Shown here: in pieces, positions 15,281 through 25,029 of the stretch
Layout: each line of letters starts with the position of its first letter
Numbering within the stretch: the stretch's first letter is position 1
Assembly: GCA_905221115.1 (NCBI GenBank)
Contig: CAJNBX010000003.1
Coordinates: 62,001 to 126,000 of the forward strand
Direction: 5' to 3'
From: a bacterium
GTDB lineage: Bacteria; Bacillota; Bacilli; Lactobacillales; Streptococcaceae
Length of the DNA: 64,000 nt
Position numbers and translations under genes: made by a program
Notes under the pieces: model-generated
Databases searched by the model: none
What the model saw: only the letters and a program-made list of their open reading frames with translations
What the model was told of the DNA's origin: nothing

Positions 15281-16240
15281 ATGAAACTTTCTCATTATTT
15301 AATTGGCTTACTTCTACTCCTAGTCTTTCTCTCTATTAGCATTGGGACCAGTGATTTTTCATGGGGAAAGCTCTTTGCTTTCGACCAGCAGACCTGGCTT
15401 CTCTTTCAAGAGTCCCGTCTCCCAAGAACTATCAGCATTCTCCTGACTGCCTCTAGTATGAGCATGGCAGGACTGCTCATGCAGACTATCACTCAAAATC
15501 AGTTTGCTGCTCCGAGTACAGTTGGAACGACTGAAGCCGCCAAACTGGGAATGGTATTGAGCCTCTTTGTCTTTCCGTCGGCTAGTCTGACCCAAAAGAT
15601 GCTCTTCGCTTTTGTTTCATCCATCGTATTCACCCTCTTCTTCCTAGCCTTTATGACCATTTTTACTGTAAAGGAAAGGTGGATGTTGCCTCTGATTGGG
15701 ATCATCTATAGCGGAATTATCGGTTCTGTGACAGAAGTTATCGCCTATCGTTTCAATCTGGTTCAGAGTATGACTGCCTGGACCCAGGGCTCCTTCTCCA
15801 TGATTCAGACCCATCAGTATGAATGGCTTTTCTTAGGCCTCATTATTCTGATAGCCGTTTGGAAATTATCCCAAACTTTTACCATCATGAATCTGGGCAA
15901 GGAAACCAGTGAGAGTCTGGGGATTTCCTACTCCCTACTTGAAAAACTAGCTCTCTTTCTGGTGGCGTTAACGACTAGTGTCACCATGATTACCGTGGGT
16001 GGCTTACCTTTCCTCGGAGTTATTGTCCCCAATCTTGTTCGCAAGCACTATGGAGATAATCTAAGTCAGACCAAACTCATCGTCGCTCTGGTCGGTGCTA
16101 ATCTAGTTCTAGCCTGCGATATCCTATCCCGAGTTCTGATTCGACCCTATGAGTTGTCTGTCAGTCTTCTACTAGGAATCATTGGTAGCCTCGTCTTTAT
16201 CCTACTTCTATGGAGAGGGGGACGAAAAGATGCAGTTTAA
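15281..16240 (+). CDS. piuB: iron-compound ABC transporter permease (FecCD family)
   Basis: About 319 residues from the ATG at 15281, which has a good ribosome site (AAGGA); a TTG five codons earlier is less likely. FecCD/BtuC-type permease with eight to ten membrane segments; SRLPRTISILLTASSMSMAGLLMQ near residues 40-65 is the family start motif and GGLPFLGVIVPNLVRKHYG near 245 is the conserved coupling region. It forms the membrane channel with the next gene. It belongs to the four-gene operon permease-permease-ATPase-binding protein, the layout of pneumococcal piuBCDA (heme or siderophore iron). The symbol rests on this synteny. Confidence 0.85.
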   Translation: MKLSHYLIGLLLLLVFLSISIGTSDFSWGKLFAFDQQTWLLFQESRLPRTISILLTASSMSMAGLLMQTITQNQFAAPSTVGTTEAAKLGMVLSLFVFPSASLTQKMLFAFVSSIVFTLFFLAFMTIFTVKERWMLPLIGIIYSGIIGSVTEVIAYRFNLVQSMTAWTQGSFSMIQTHQYEWLFLGLIILIAVWKLSQTFTIMNLGKETSESLGISYSLLEKLALFLVALTTSVTMITVGGLPFLGVIVPNLVRKHYGDNLSQTKLIVALVGANLVLACDILSRVLIRPYELSVSLLLGIIGSLVFILLLWRGGRKDAV

Positions 16241-17186
16241 AAGCAAACATACCAAACTCTTCGGTCTTCTCATTATTCTGGCTATCGGAGCTTGTCTCCT
16301 CTATTTTTGGCCCATCACCCACCTATCTGCCTTTGCCTGGAAGCTACGTTCCCAAAAAATTGTCGTTTATCTCTTGGTAGCTATCGCGACTGGGATTTCA
16401 ACTATTAGTTTTCAAACCCTTACGGAAAATCGCTTCCTGACGCCAAGTATTTTGGGAATCGAATCCTTCTACGTCCTACTACAAACCCTACTACTGGTTT
16501 TTGAAAGTAAGTTTCTTCAACTTGGTAAGTCTCCTATTTTAGAATTCCTAGTCTTACTTCTACTTCAATCCCTCTTCTTTCTCGCCTTGCAAGGGTACTT
16601 GAAGACACTGATGAAGCAAGACCTTGTCTTCATTCTGTTGATCTGTCTAGCCCTCGGAAGTCTCTTTCGAAATATCAGTACCTTCCTCCAAGTCCTGATG
16701 GATCCAAATGAATACGATAAACTGCAAAACAGTCTCTTTGCTTCCTTTCAACATCTCAACACTTCCATCCTAGCCATCGGTTCTCTAATCATCCTCGCTT
16801 TGACAATCTTTTTCTTTCGAAAAGCAGTCATTTTGGATGTCTTGCACCTACAAAGAGAAACGGCTCAGATATTGGGACTCGATGTTGAAAAAGAACAGAA
16901 AGAACTCCTCTGGGGCATCGTGCTTTTGACCTCAACGGCCACTGCCTTGGTAGGGCCTATGGCCTTCTTCGGCTTTATGCTGGCTAACCTCACCTACCTG
17001 ATTGTCAAAGACTATCGGCACAAGTTACTCTTTATCGTAGCCATTCTGGTTGGATTTATTAGCTTAACCTTGGGGCAAGCCTTGATTGAACGAGTCTTTG
17101 CACTAGAAATTCGCATCAGCATGATCATCGAGAGCGTAGGTGGTCTCTTATTCTTTATCTTACTATACAGGAGGGCGCGTCAGTGA
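16230..17186 (+). CDS. piuC: iron-compound ABC transporter permease, second subunit
   Basis: 318 residues from the ATG at 16230, preceded by GGAGAGGGGG; it overlaps the first permease by 11 bases. FecCD-type membrane protein with about eight hydrophobic segments; AIATGISTISFQTLTENRFL and GPMAFFGFMLANLTYL are the counterparts of the family motifs. It pairs with the first permease to form a heterodimeric channel. The stop overlaps the start of the ATPase gene by four bases (GTGA), a sign of coupled translation. Confidence 0.85.
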   Translation: MQFKSKHTKLFGLLIILAIGACLLYFWPITHLSAFAWKLRSQKIVVYLLVAIATGISTISFQTLTENRFLTPSILGIESFYVLLQTLLLVFESKFLQLGKSPILEFLVLLLLQSLFFLALQGYLKTLMKQDLVFILLICLALGSLFRNISTFLQVLMDPNEYDKLQNSLFASFQHLNTSILAIGSLIILALTIFFFRKAVILDVLHLQRETAQILGLDVEKEQKELLWGIVLLTSTATALVGPMAFFGFMLANLTYLIVKDYRHKLLFIVAILVGFISLTLGQALIERVFALEIRISMIIESVGGLLFFILLYRRARQ

Positions 17187-17935
17187 AACTGGAAAACATT
17201 GACAAATCCATTCAAAAACAGGATATTTTGCAAGGCATTTCGCTTGAAGTCAGTCCTCAGAAACTGACAGCCTTCATTGGTCCAAATGGTGCTGGAAAAT
17301 CGACTCTCCTCTCCATCATGAGCAGACTGACCAAGAAAGATCAGGGAATTCTCAGTATCAAAGGACGTGAAATCGAAAGTTGGAATTCGCAAGAACTAGC
17401 CCAAGAACTCACCATCCTAAAGCAGAAAATCAATTACCAAGCCAAATTGACTGTTGAAGAACTGGTCAGTTTTGGACGTTTTCCCTACAGCCGAGATCGA
17501 CTGAGACCAGAAGATTGGGAAAAAATCCGAGAAACTCTGGACTATCTGGAACTGACCAACTTAAAAGACCGCTACATCGATAGCCTGTCTGGAGGCCAGC
17601 TCCAACGGGTCTTTATTGCTATGGTACTGGCCCAGGATACAGACTTTATCTTGCTGGACGAACCACTCAACAATCTCGATATCAAGCAAAGCGTCAGCAT
17701 GATGCAGATTCTCAAGCGACTGGTGGAGGAACTCGGAAAGACCATTATCATCGTCCTCCACGATATCAACATGGCCAGTCAGTATGCAGATGAAATTGTC
17801 GCCTTCAAGGACGGCCAAGTCTTTCGCAAGGGAACCACAAATCAAATCATGCAGGCTGATCTGCTCAGTCAACTTTACGAGATTCCCATCACGCTAGCTG
17901 ATATAAATGGCAAAAAGATCTGTATCTATAGCTAG
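17183..17935 (+). CDS. piuD: iron-compound ABC transporter ATP-binding protein
   Basis: 250 residues. Walker A GPNGAGKST at 33-41, signature LSGGQLQR, Walker B FILLDEP, and the switch histidine in IIVLHDINMAS: a complete FepC-type ATPase. It powers iron-complex uptake with the two permeases. It begins with GTG at 17183 inside the end of the second permease gene, with an AGGAGGG ribosome site at the right distance. Confidence 0.92.
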   Translation: MKLENIDKSIQKQDILQGISLEVSPQKLTAFIGPNGAGKSTLLSIMSRLTKKDQGILSIKGREIESWNSQELAQELTILKQKINYQAKLTVEELVSFGRFPYSRDRLRPEDWEKIRETLDYLELTNLKDRYIDSLSGGQLQRVFIAMVLAQDTDFILLDEPLNNLDIKQSVSMMQILKRLVEELGKTIIIVLHDINMASQYADEIVAFKDGQVFRKGTTNQIMQADLLSQLYEIPITLADINGKKICIYS

Positions 17936-17965
17936 TAACATAGAAGCTCAAGTTAGAGAACCTTC

Positions 17966-17994
17966 AGTCTCTTAGTCAATAAAACCTAGAGACT
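17966..17994 (+). other. hairpin between the ATPase and binding-protein genes
   Basis: AGTCTCT ... AGAGACT, a 7-bp stem with 15-base loop in the 95-base gap inside the operon. It has no T tract. A processing or stability element that changes the ratio of binding protein to transporter is possible; this is inference. Confidence 0.4.
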
Positions 17995-18030
17995 CCCTAC
18001 ATCGTTATCACATTTTAAAAAGGAGAAATC

Positions 18031-19002
18031 ATGAAAACATCCCTTAAATTTTATTTCACTGCCCTAGTGGCTAGTTTCTTGCTCCTACTTAGTGCATGTA
18101 GTACAAACTCAAACTCAAGCACTAGCCAATCGGAAACAAATAACTCTGCTCCAACAGAGATAACCATTAAAAGTTCGTTAGACGAGGTCAAACTTTCAAA
18201 AGTTCCTGAAAAAATTGTTACCTTTGACCTCGGTGCTGCGGATACTATTCGCGCTTTAGGTTTTGAAAAGAATATCGTGGGAATGCCTACAAAAACTGTT
18301 CCGGCTTACCTAAAAGACCTAGCTGGAAAAGTTAACAATGTTGGTTCTATGGTTGAGCCAGACCTAGAAGCCATTGCTGCCCTTGAACCAGATTTGATTA
18401 TCGCTTCACCACGTACCCAAAAATTTGTTGATAAATTCAAAGAAATCGCTCCGACTGTTCTCTTCCAAGCAAGCAAGGACGACTACTGGACTTCTACCAA
18501 GGCTAATATCGAATCCTTAGCAGGCGCCTTTGGTGAAACTAGTACACAGAAAGCCAAGGAAGAATTGGCCAAGCTAGACAAGAGCATCCAAGAAGTCGCT
18601 ACTAAAAATGAAAGCTCTGACAAAAAAGCCCTTGCTATCCTCCTCAACGAAGGAAAAATGGCTGCCTTTGGTGCCCAATCTCGTTTCTCTTTCTTGTACC
18701 AAACCTTGAAATTCAAACCAACTGATACTCAATTTGAAGATTCTCGCCACGGACAAGAAGTCAGCTTTGAAAGTGTCAAAGAAATCAATCCTGATATCCT
18801 CTTTGTTATCAACCGTACCCTTGCCATCGGTGGTGACAACTCAAGCAACGATGGCGTCCTAGAAAATGCCCTTATCGCTGAAACACCTGCCGCTAAAAAT
18901 GGTAAGATTATCCAACTAACACCAGACCTCTGGTATCTAAGTGGAGGCGGACTTGAATCAACCAAACTCATGATTGAAGACGCACAAAAAGCCTTGAAAT
19001 AA
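18031..19002 (+). CDS. piuA: iron-compound ABC transporter substrate-binding lipoprotein
   Basis: 323 residues. Lipoprotein signal peptide with lipobox LLSACS, cysteine at residue 23. The rest is a periplasmic-binding-protein-like fold of the FecB/FhuD type (PF01497): EKIVTFDLGAADTIRALGF near 58-76 and EPDLEAIAALEPDLIIA near 109-125, and a C-terminal GGGLESTKLMIEDAQKAL helix. It is tethered to the outer face of the membrane and delivers heme- or siderophore-bound iron to the permease pair. Last gene of the operon, with a strong terminator after it. Confidence 0.92.
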   Translation: MKTSLKFYFTALVASFLLLLSACSTNSNSSTSQSETNNSAPTEITIKSSLDEVKLSKVPEKIVTFDLGAADTIRALGFEKNIVGMPTKTVPAYLKDLAGKVNNVGSMVEPDLEAIAALEPDLIIASPRTQKFVDKFKEIAPTVLFQASKDDYWTSTKANIESLAGAFGETSTQKAKEELAKLDKSIQEVATKNESSDKKALAILLNEGKMAAFGAQSRFSFLYQTLKFKPTDTQFEDSRHGQEVSFESVKEINPDILFVINRTLAIGGDNSSNDGVLENALIAETPAAKNGKIIQLTPDLWYLSGGGLESTKLMIEDAQKALK

Positions 19003-19036
19003 GTTGCTTCAAACTCAACTAACATCTTTACATGAT

Positions 19037-19084
19037 AAAACGCATCCTGTCAAGCTCACTCAAATCTGATAGGATGCGTTTTTA
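19037..19084. terminator. two-way terminator between piuA and yidD
   Basis: AAACGCATCCT ... AGGATGCGTTT, 11-bp arms, followed by T residues on the plus strand and preceded by an A run so that it also works for the minus strand. Confidence 0.85.
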
Positions 19085-19113
19085 TCATTTCACTAAAATA
19101 TTTTTACCCAGCC

Positions 19114-19356
19114 TCATTTTTCTTCTTGATTCCGTTTGAGTGAAAAGTGGTCTGGGACGGGGTCCTTACCTGTTTTCGACCAGGGATGGCAACGTAAAAT
19201 CCGAGCCAAGCCCATCAAAACACCCTTGAAGCCATGTTTTTCAATAGCCTGAATCATGTAGTTGGAACAAGTCGGCTCAAAACGACAAGAGGGTGGAAAG
19301 GCTGGTGAGATAAACCGTTGGTAAAAGCGCACAGGCGCTATTAAAATTCGTTTCAT
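19114..19356 (-). CDS. yidD: membrane protein insertion efficiency factor YidD
   Basis: 80 residues. The family signature is present: [20 protein letters not shown] at 5-24, [18 protein letters not shown], and [12 protein letters not shown] with conserved cysteines. YidD is a small amphipathic membrane-associated protein that helps YidC insert proteins. The ATG overlaps the rluB stop (TAATG). This gene is last in the run that starts at murI. Confidence 0.93.
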   Translation of the reverse strand: MKRILIAPVRFYQRFISPAFPPSCRFEPTCSNYMIQAIEKHGFKGVLMGLARILRCHPWSKTGKDPVPDHFSLKRNQEEK

Positions 19357-20078
19357 TATTTCTTGGTTACAGCCATGGTGTGTAGTTGGCTGATTTCTTT
19401 TTTATTAAGACGACGGGATTCTCCTGGACGGAGTCCTGTCAAGTCTAGATGTCCGAAACGAGTCCGAGACAACTTATCTACTTGGAGACCAACAGCTTCA
19501 AACATCTTTTTAACCTGGTGGTTACGCCCTTCATGGATAGTCAACTGCACCACAGAGCGGTTTTTGACTGGATCCACTTTGAGAATCTCATAGACAGCTG
19601 GCTTGGTTTTCTTGCCATCAATCTCAAGTCCACGGGTCAAGGGACGAAGATTGTCCTTATTGGCCACACCTTTAACACGCGCGACATAAACCTTGTCAAT
19701 CTCATTACGAGGGTGAATCATTTCATCCGTAAAATCCCCGTCATTGGTCAAAATCAAGACTCCTGATGTATCCCAGTCCAAACGACCTACAGGGTAGATG
19801 CGCTCTTTCACGTTGGGCAAGAGGTCGACAACCGTCTTGCGGCCTTTGTCATCTGTCACACTGGAAATCACACCACGTGGTTTATTGAGCAGATAGTAGA
19901 CCTTCTCTTCGTTGTAGATGGGTTGGCCTTCTACTTCGACCTTGTCACCTGACTTGATGGTCGTTGCTAGTTCACGTACCACTTGGCCGTTAACCGTCAC
20001 CAAGCCTTGCTTGATCAGCTCTTCTGCTTTTCTCCTACTGGCCACACCTGCGTGGGCAATATACTTATTGATTCTCAT
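19356..20078 (-). CDS. rluB: 23S rRNA pseudouridine synthase RluB
   Basis: 240 residues. N-terminal S4 RNA-binding domain ([20 protein letters not shown]) and an RsuA/RluB catalytic domain with [18 protein letters not shown] at about 98-115, where the first Asp is the catalytic residue. It makes a pseudouridine near position 2605 of 23S rRNA. The start overlaps the end of scpB by 14 bases; rluB next to scpAB is a conserved Firmicutes arrangement. Confidence 0.94.
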   Translation of the reverse strand: MRINKYIAHAGVASRRKAEELIKQGLVTVNGQVVRELATTIKSGDKVEVEGQPIYNEEKVYYLLNKPRGVISSVTDDKGRKTVVDLLPNVKERIYPVGRLDWDTSGVLILTNDGDFTDEMIHPRNEIDKVYVARVKGVANKDNLRPLTRGLEIDGKKTKPAVYEILKVDPVKNRSVVQLTIHEGRNHQVKKMFEAVGLQVDKLSRTRFGHLDLTGLRPGESRRLNKKEISQLHTMAVTKK

Positions 20079-20634
20079 CTTCTTCTATCCTTTCACCAAA
20101 TAATTGGCTTTCTTGGGCTTGAATCTCAAGCTCATCAATCACTGGTAATTCTTCCAAATGGTTAATTCCCATGTAATCTAGGAAATAATCTGTAGTCACA
20201 TAGAGGTTGGGGCGACCCAACACTTCTTTTTTCCCATCTTCTCGTATCAAGTCAAAGGCCTGCAACTTTGCCAAGGCTCCACTTGAGTTGACCCCACGGA
20301 TGGCATCAATTTCTATCCGTGTGATGGGTTGTTTGTAGGCAATGATGGACAAGGTCTCAAGGGCAGCCCGAGACAAGCTCTGGTTGATAGGCGCCTTTGC
20401 ATATTCTTTCAAAACCGCTGCAAATTGAGGCTTGGTCACCAATCTATAAGCGCCCCCTGTCTCAATCAGGGCCAAACTGGAATCTGGGGCCTTTTCATAC
20501 TTCTGGGCTAAATTTTCTAAACTCTGTTGGATGCCTGTCGGTGGCAGAGAGAGAAGTTCAGCTAACTGGCGGACTCCAATCCCATCTTCACCCGCTACAA
20601 ACAAGAGCGCTTCTATTTTTGCTAAAGTACTCAT
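20065..20634 (-). CDS. scpB: segregation and condensation protein B
   Basis: 189 residues: two tandem winged-helix domains, the usual ScpB layout ([23 protein letters not shown] at the start; [23 protein letters not shown] near 89-111). ScpB dimers bind ScpA and the SMC ATPase to form the bacterial condensin complex, which compacts and resolves new chromosomes. It follows scpA by 18 bases. Confidence 0.95.
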   Translation of the reverse strand: MSTLAKIEALLFVAGEDGIGVRQLAELLSLPPTGIQQSLENLAQKYEKAPDSSLALIETGGAYRLVTKPQFAAVLKEYAKAPINQSLSRAALETLSIIAYKQPITRIEIDAIRGVNSSGALAKLQAFDLIREDGKKEVLGRPNLYVTTDYFLDYMGINHLEELPVIDELEIQAQESQLFGERIEEDENQ

Positions 20635-20652
20635 CTTTCCTCTCTATCAAGT

Positions 20653-21381
20653 CTAGCTTTGGGCCACTTGACTTTCTTCCTTCTTTTCCATGAGATAAAT
20701 ATCTCCGAAATTTTCCTCTTGCACAAGAATCAGCTCCTGGGTTTTGATTAACTCTAGGGTTGCCAAAAAGAGGGTGATAACCTCTTGGACATTCTGGGCT
20801 TCCTTGAACAAATCCTGCAAGCGCAATTGATCTCGTCCAGTCAAGGACTCTTTTACGATGACCATCATGTCCTCAATCTTATACTCATCCCGCAAGATGG
20901 TCGTGTGATTTTGTGCAAACTCCTCTTTTTTCTTGGCTAGGATATTTGAAAAAGCCAAAAAGAGGTCAATGGTCGTCTTGTCATGCACAAGCTCCGCATC
21001 TTCGTAAATCAACTCTGTCGGTGCTTTAGAATAATACTGGGCCCGTTCTTGGTGCTTGGCTTCCAAGTGCTCACCCAAGAGCTTAAACTTACGGTATTCT
21101 TCGATTTGGGAGAGAAGATCCTGCTCTAGGTCATCCTCCAAATCTGTCACTTCCGCTACCTTTGGAAGAAGCTTGCGGCTCTTGATCAACATGAGCTGAC
21201 TGGCCATGACCATGTACTCGCCCGTCACTTCCAGACGCATGGCCTGCAGGGTTGAGACATAGGCTAGATACTGCTCAATGACTTCCGTGATGGGCACATC
21301 ATAGATATCCATCTGGTACTTAGAAACCAGGTGCAAAAGCAAGTCCAAGGGCCCTTCAAAATCTTTTAATTTAATATCCAT
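20653..21381 (-). CDS. scpA: segregation and condensation protein A
   Basis: 242 residues. Kleisin subunit: the N-terminal helical domain begins [20 protein letters not shown], the hallmark of ScpA, and the C-terminal winged helix contacts the SMC head. It bridges the two SMC heads and recruits ScpB. Start and stop overlap neighbours (one base with the recombinase-like gene). Confidence 0.95.
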   Translation of the reverse strand: MDIKLKDFEGPLDLLLHLVSKYQMDIYDVPITEVIEQYLAYVSTLQAMRLEVTGEYMVMASQLMLIKSRKLLPKVAEVTDLEDDLEQDLLSQIEEYRKFKLLGEHLEAKHQERAQYYSKAPTELIYEDAELVHDKTTIDLFLAFSNILAKKKEEFAQNHTTILRDEYKIEDMMVIVKESLTGRDQLRLQDLFKEAQNVQEVITLFLATLELIKTQELILVQEENFGDIYLMEKKEESQVAQS

Positions 21382-22121
21382 TATCTATATTTTTCTAAGG
21401 TCAGGACTGTTTTTAATCCTAATTTTTTTGCAATTTCGTACAAATCGACCTTGTTTTCTATTTGTCTTAGAATGAACTGTTCCCGCAAGGCTTGAGCGGA
21501 TAAGGTTGGAAAACCTTTCTCCTTGACAAAGGACTCTAGCTGACGAAAGGCCCACTGACGAGAATAGGCTTTCCCTGCCCTTTCAAAGAGATAGGTCTGA
21601 CCCATCAAGGGTTCCAACTCTGAAAGCAAGGTTGTAGGAATGGTAACAATCCTCTGTTGGGAAGCCTTCTTGATTCGCAATACCTGAAAATCTAGATTGA
21701 TATCCGCAACCTTGAGAGCTAAAATCTCACTGGGCAAGAGCCCCATTTCTAAGATAAGAAGAGCCAGTAGACGCCCCTCTGGATAGTCACTTTCTTGCCA
21801 AAAAGAGTCTAGGTCTAACAATTCTGGCTTTTCGGTCTTCTTTTCAACTTGTTTGGCTAATTCCAAGCGGTAAAAGCTATCCACTTCTCCTTTTTGATAG
21901 AGAAAGTAGAGAAATTGGTTACAGGCCGAAATCTTTCGCTTCTGGGCGCTAATTTTTAGATTGGCTAGCTGGGCTTGGTAAATCTTGAGACTGGTCTCCG
22001 AAATCCGCTCGCCCACGACGTCTAAAAATTGCTCCAAATCATACTTATAGGACTGCTTGGAATTGGCAGACAGACCCTGCTTTTCCTCTAAAAAGGCTGA
22101 AATCCTATCTCTCATTTGCAT
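21381..22121 (-). CDS. XerD-like tyrosine recombinase homologue, catalytically degenerate
   Basis: 246 residues with a phage-type N-terminal core-binding domain and a C-terminal integrase-like domain. The catalytic set is broken: where XerD has T-G-L-R-x-S-E it reads MGLLPSEI, so the box I arginine is gone, and the box II His is replaced ([11 protein letters not shown]); the C-terminal tyrosine (LEKYR) is still there. Streptococci are known to have such XerD-like proteins, while dimer resolution is done by XerS. Its fixed place beside scpAB suggests a structural or regulatory role in chromosome biology. A-T-G at residue 3 is an alternative start. Confidence 0.88.
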   Translation of the reverse strand: MQMRDRISAFLEEKQGLSANSKQSYKYDLEQFLDVVGERISETSLKIYQAQLANLKISAQKRKISACNQFLYFLYQKGEVDSFYRLELAKQVEKKTEKPELLDLDSFWQESDYPEGRLLALLILEMGLLPSEILALKVADINLDFQVLRIKKASQQRIVTIPTTLLSELEPLMGQTYLFERAGKAYSRQWAFRQLESFVKEKGFPTLSAQALREQFILRQIENKVDLYEIAKKLGLKTVLTLEKYR

Positions 22122-22573
22122 CGAATCTCATATTCCTTACTAAAGTTATGCAAGAGGGCATTGACTGCCTTGAGGATAGACTTGCGCGTAATAATTCCTT
22201 GGAAAATACCAGACGCATCCACAACCGGCAAGAAGGACTCATCTACCAGCTTGTGCAAGACCTCCGTAATGGTAAAATCAGGCGAAACAACCTCTACGTC
22301 CGTTTTGGTCATATGAACGATATCCGTATCTGCCATGATTTCTTGACTCAAGTCATGCTCCATCTGATAAGCCATAATATCTCTGAGCCCAATCGTCCCA
22401 ACAAACTGTTTTTCATCTGTCACAACGGGAACACGGGTATAGGTCATCTGACTGAGCAAGAGGGTCGCATGATCCGCATTGTGAGTATCAATCAACACAG
22501 CTAGATTTATAGCAGGAGTCAAAAAAGTTTCTTCTTGCCCCAACAAGAAAGTCTCAAACTCCTTGGCAATCAT
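22112..22573 (-). CDS. CBS-domain protein (DarB/CbpB-like)
   Basis: 153 residues: two CBS motifs and nothing else (AINLAVLIDTHNADHATLLL / FVGTIGLRDIMAYQ, then DFTITEVLHKLVDESFLPVVD / GIFQGIITRKSILKAV). Stand-alone CBS pairs of this size in Firmicutes include DarB (YkuL) and CbpB, which bind cyclic di-AMP and talk to the Rel alarmone synthetase. Whether this one binds c-di-AMP cannot be told from the sequence. It overlaps the recombinase-like gene by 10 bases and the phosphodiesterase by 4. Confidence 0.85.
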   Translation of the reverse strand: MIAKEFETFLLGQEETFLTPAINLAVLIDTHNADHATLLLSQMTYTRVPVVTDEKQFVGTIGLRDIMAYQMEHDLSQEIMADTDIVHMTKTDVEVVSPDFTITEVLHKLVDESFLPVVDASGIFQGIITRKSILKAVNALLHNFSKEYEIRCK

Positions 22574-23091
22574 CGGCTAAACTCCTTGGACAAGCCCGGA
22601 TACACCTCATGGTCTCGTGTCAAAAAGTCCACTTTAAAATAACTATCATCAATCTCCACACGAGCATAAAGACATTCTCTGATGGTCCCACGTGGTTGAC
22701 TGATGGAACCTGGATTTAGAAAGAGGGTCTTTCCTTCCATCCAAGCGCTTGGCACATGCAAGTGACCATAGAGGCAGATATCAGCCTCTTCCTCCTGAGC
22801 CCAGTAGTCCAACTTTTGAAAATTGAAATTGATGTCAAACAAGTGACCATGGGTTTGGATAATCTTGGTCGAACCAAGCTCAGTCACCAAACGTTCTGGG
22901 TAGCCGGCGTAGAAGTCCATGTTCCCTTTAACAACACGGATGCCTTCCCAAAGGGGAGAATCAGGACGCAGTTCAGAATCGCCATTATGAAAAACGGCAT
23001 CAACTTTGCCTACATAGCGATCACGGATTTCTTCCACAATCAAGCTATCGCCATGAGAATCGCTCATTACAATGATGGTTTGCTTTGCCAT
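22570..23091 (-). CDS. YfcE/MJ0936 family metallophosphoesterase
   Basis: 173 residues. Calcineurin-like fold with metal-binding motifs SDSHGD at 9-14, HNGD near 35, GNMDF near 55, THGH near 80 and YGHLHVP near 107. These small enzymes hydrolyse phosphodiesters in the cytoplasm; the natural substrate is not settled. In streptococci it lies directly after the NTP pyrophosphatase, with overlapping ends, which hints at a joint nucleotide clean-up role. Confidence 0.9.
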   Translation of the reverse strand: MAKQTIIVMSDSHGDSLIVEEIRDRYVGKVDAVFHNGDSELRPDSPLWEGIRVVKGNMDFYAGYPERLVTELGSTKIIQTHGHLFDINFNFQKLDYWAQEEEADICLYGHLHVPSAWMEGKTLFLNPGSISQPRGTIRECLYARVEIDDSYFKVDFLTRDHEVYPGLSKEFSR

Positions 23092-24038
23092 GATGGAAAT
23101 ACCTCCAAAAGTTTCTTAACAGCTAAGGCACGATGAGATTGACTATTTTTTTCTTCAAGGGTTAATTCAGCTGAGGACTTGCCTGTCTCTCCTACAAGGA
23201 AGAGGGGATCATAGCCAAATCCATTTTCACCCTTAGGTTCAAAATTAATGTAGCCAGGCCAATCAGCTTCGACAACCAAGCTTTCCTTGTTTGGGCTGGC
23301 TACGACTAGGGTTGTATGGAATTGAGCCGAGCGGTCCTTGAGTTCAAAGACCATGGCCAATTCGTGCAAGAGTTTGGCATTGTTTTCACGGTCAGTAGCT
23401 CCCACTCCTGCGAAACGAGCTGACCAGACACCTGGCAAGCCACCAAGGACATCGACTTTGAGACCAGAGTCATCTGCCAAAACCATCTTGCCCGTTAATT
23501 GAGAAATAGTTTCTGCCTTGAGACGGGCATTTTCTTCAAAGGTCATGCCTGTTTCAGCTACTTCAGGCAAGTCAGGATAGTCATTAAGATTTTCCACATC
23601 GTAGCCTAGCTTGTCAAAGATAGCTCGGAATTCCTTGGTCTTGCCCTCGTTACGAGTCGCAATCAATAAGGTTTCTCTGACCTTGCTTGTCTCAAAGAAA
23701 TCATGAACATTGACCCCTTCTTTAGGCAATTCTACATACAAGAGCTGCCCATTTTCAACCAAGAGCAGAGCCCCTTGACGTTGGATGACTTCCACATTTC
23801 GTCCCATTTCTTGGTTGAGGATATCTACCACAAAAGACAATAAACGGTAGAGAGAACCATAGCGTAAAACAGTAACAGAAACAGGAAAACCTCGATCCTC
23901 ATCTCGAAATCTTTGGGCAAACTCCAATAGAGGAAAATCCAAGTCATCATCCGTCAACGTCCGGACGCCACCAAAAATACCATAGGACCCGACATACCAG
24001 TCCTGGTCATCCTTGTATTCATAAATTTTATTTGTCAT
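23067..24038 (-). CDS. rdgB: non-canonical purine NTP pyrophosphatase with N-terminal extension
   Basis: 323 residues from the ATG at 24038, which overlaps the murI stop (ATGA). The C-terminal ~200 residues are a complete RdgB/HAM1 domain: [43 protein letters not shown] and SHRALA motifs. It removes dITP, XTP and similar mutagenic nucleotides. The N-terminal ~120 residues are an extra domain found in streptococcal forms; no function is known for it. Upstream in-frame ATG/ATA sequence inside murI is not needed. Confidence 0.92.
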   Translation of the reverse strand: MTNKIYEYKDDQDWYVGSYGIFGGVRTLTDDDLDFPLLEFAQRFRDEDRGFPVSVTVLRYGSLYRLLSFVVDILNQEMGRNVEVIQRQGALLLVENGQLLYVELPKEGVNVHDFFETSKVRETLLIATRNEGKTKEFRAIFDKLGYDVENLNDYPDLPEVAETGMTFEENARLKAETISQLTGKMVLADDSGLKVDVLGGLPGVWSARFAGVGATDRENNAKLLHELAMVFELKDRSAQFHTTLVVASPNKESLVVEADWPGYINFEPKGENGFGYDPLFLVGETGKSSAELTLEEKNSQSHRALAVKKLLEVFPSWQSKPSL

Positions 24039-24829
24039 AATTCTACATGCTCCACATGAATCTCTTTTTCCAGCCATTCTTCACCAATTTGTGCAAAACT
24101 TTGGCTGCTGGCTGTTGTGTAAAAACGGTGATGGAGTGGTCCGGCATCGCGACCACGATTGATTTCAAAATAATTGAGTAAGACTGAAATGTCCCGTACG
24201 CACTCTGCCCCACTATCGATAAGTTGAACCTTGGGCCCCATAACATTTTGAATAATAGGTCTGAGAAGCGGATAATGGGTACAACCCAAAATCAGGCTAT
24301 CCACCTTGCCGACCAAGGGACGCAGGGTTTCATAGACTACTTTCTTGGTGACACTGGTTGACAGGGCCCCAGACTCCACCAAGGGAGCAAACTTGGGACA
24401 GGCCAAACTCTCCACCTGTAAGTCCGGATCCAGATCATGAATTTTCTGACGATAAATGTCAGATTGGACCGTCATGGGTGTTCCAATCACTCCGATTTTC
24501 CCACCTTGGCTGGACTTGATGGCTGCTGAAGCTCCTGGCAAAATCACACCCAAGACAGGAATATCTAGTTGAGCCTTGATTTCTTCCCAGACGACCGCAG
24601 TCGCAGTGTTACAAGCAATGACAATCATCTTGACATCCTTGGTCAAGAGAAAGTTGACCAACTGCCAAGTATATTCACGAATTTGCTCAGCAGGACGGGG
24701 ACCATAGGGCGCCCGTGCCGAATCTCCAATATAGACGATTTCTTCATGGGGAAGCTGGCGCATGAGCTCGCGCACAACGGTCAAGCCCCCGACACCCGAA
24801 TCCAAAAAACCAATTGGTCGATTATCCAT
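24035..24829 (-). CDS. murI: glutamate racemase
   Basis: 264 residues, full length. Catalytic cysteine motifs VIACNTATA near 70-78 and [10 protein letters not shown] near 180-189, with [12 protein letters not shown] at 8-19. It makes D-glutamate for peptidoglycan. First gene of a run of nine overlapping genes down to yidD. Essential in most streptococci. Confidence 0.96.
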   Translation of the reverse strand: MDNRPIGFLDSGVGGLTVVRELMRQLPHEEIVYIGDSARAPYGPRPAEQIREYTWQLVNFLLTKDVKMIVIACNTATAVVWEEIKAQLDIPVLGVILPGASAAIKSSQGGKIGVIGTPMTVQSDIYRQKIHDLDPDLQVESLACPKFAPLVESGALSTSVTKKVVYETLRPLVGKVDSLILGCTHYPLLRPIIQNVMGPKVQLIDSGAECVRDISVLLNYFEINRGRDAGPLHHRFYTTASSQSFAQIGEEWLEKEIHVEHVEL

Positions 24830-24995
24830 ACAGTCTTCTTTCTAGTCTTTTTTCTGATTGATAGTTCATTATGATTACTGTTCCTTATAAACTGAATGAC
24901 AGCCTAATCAACAACTATCTCTCTTAATCATAATCAAATATCAATAGAATGCAAGGAAAAAGTCTCATCCCTAAACCCTTAGCCAACATAGTGAG

Positions 24996-25024
24996 AAGTC
25001 TGGAACTTTCATCCCAGACTTTTC
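24996..25024 (+). terminator. terminator-like hairpin downstream of yneF
   Basis: AAGTCTGG ... CCAGACTT (8-bp arms) followed by TTTCC on the plus strand. It lies beyond the yneF stop; on the minus strand it has only a weak T tract, so its use for yneF is uncertain. The other DNA of the gap 24830-24995 shows no coding pattern. Confidence 0.45.
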
Positions 25025-25029
25025 CTTAT

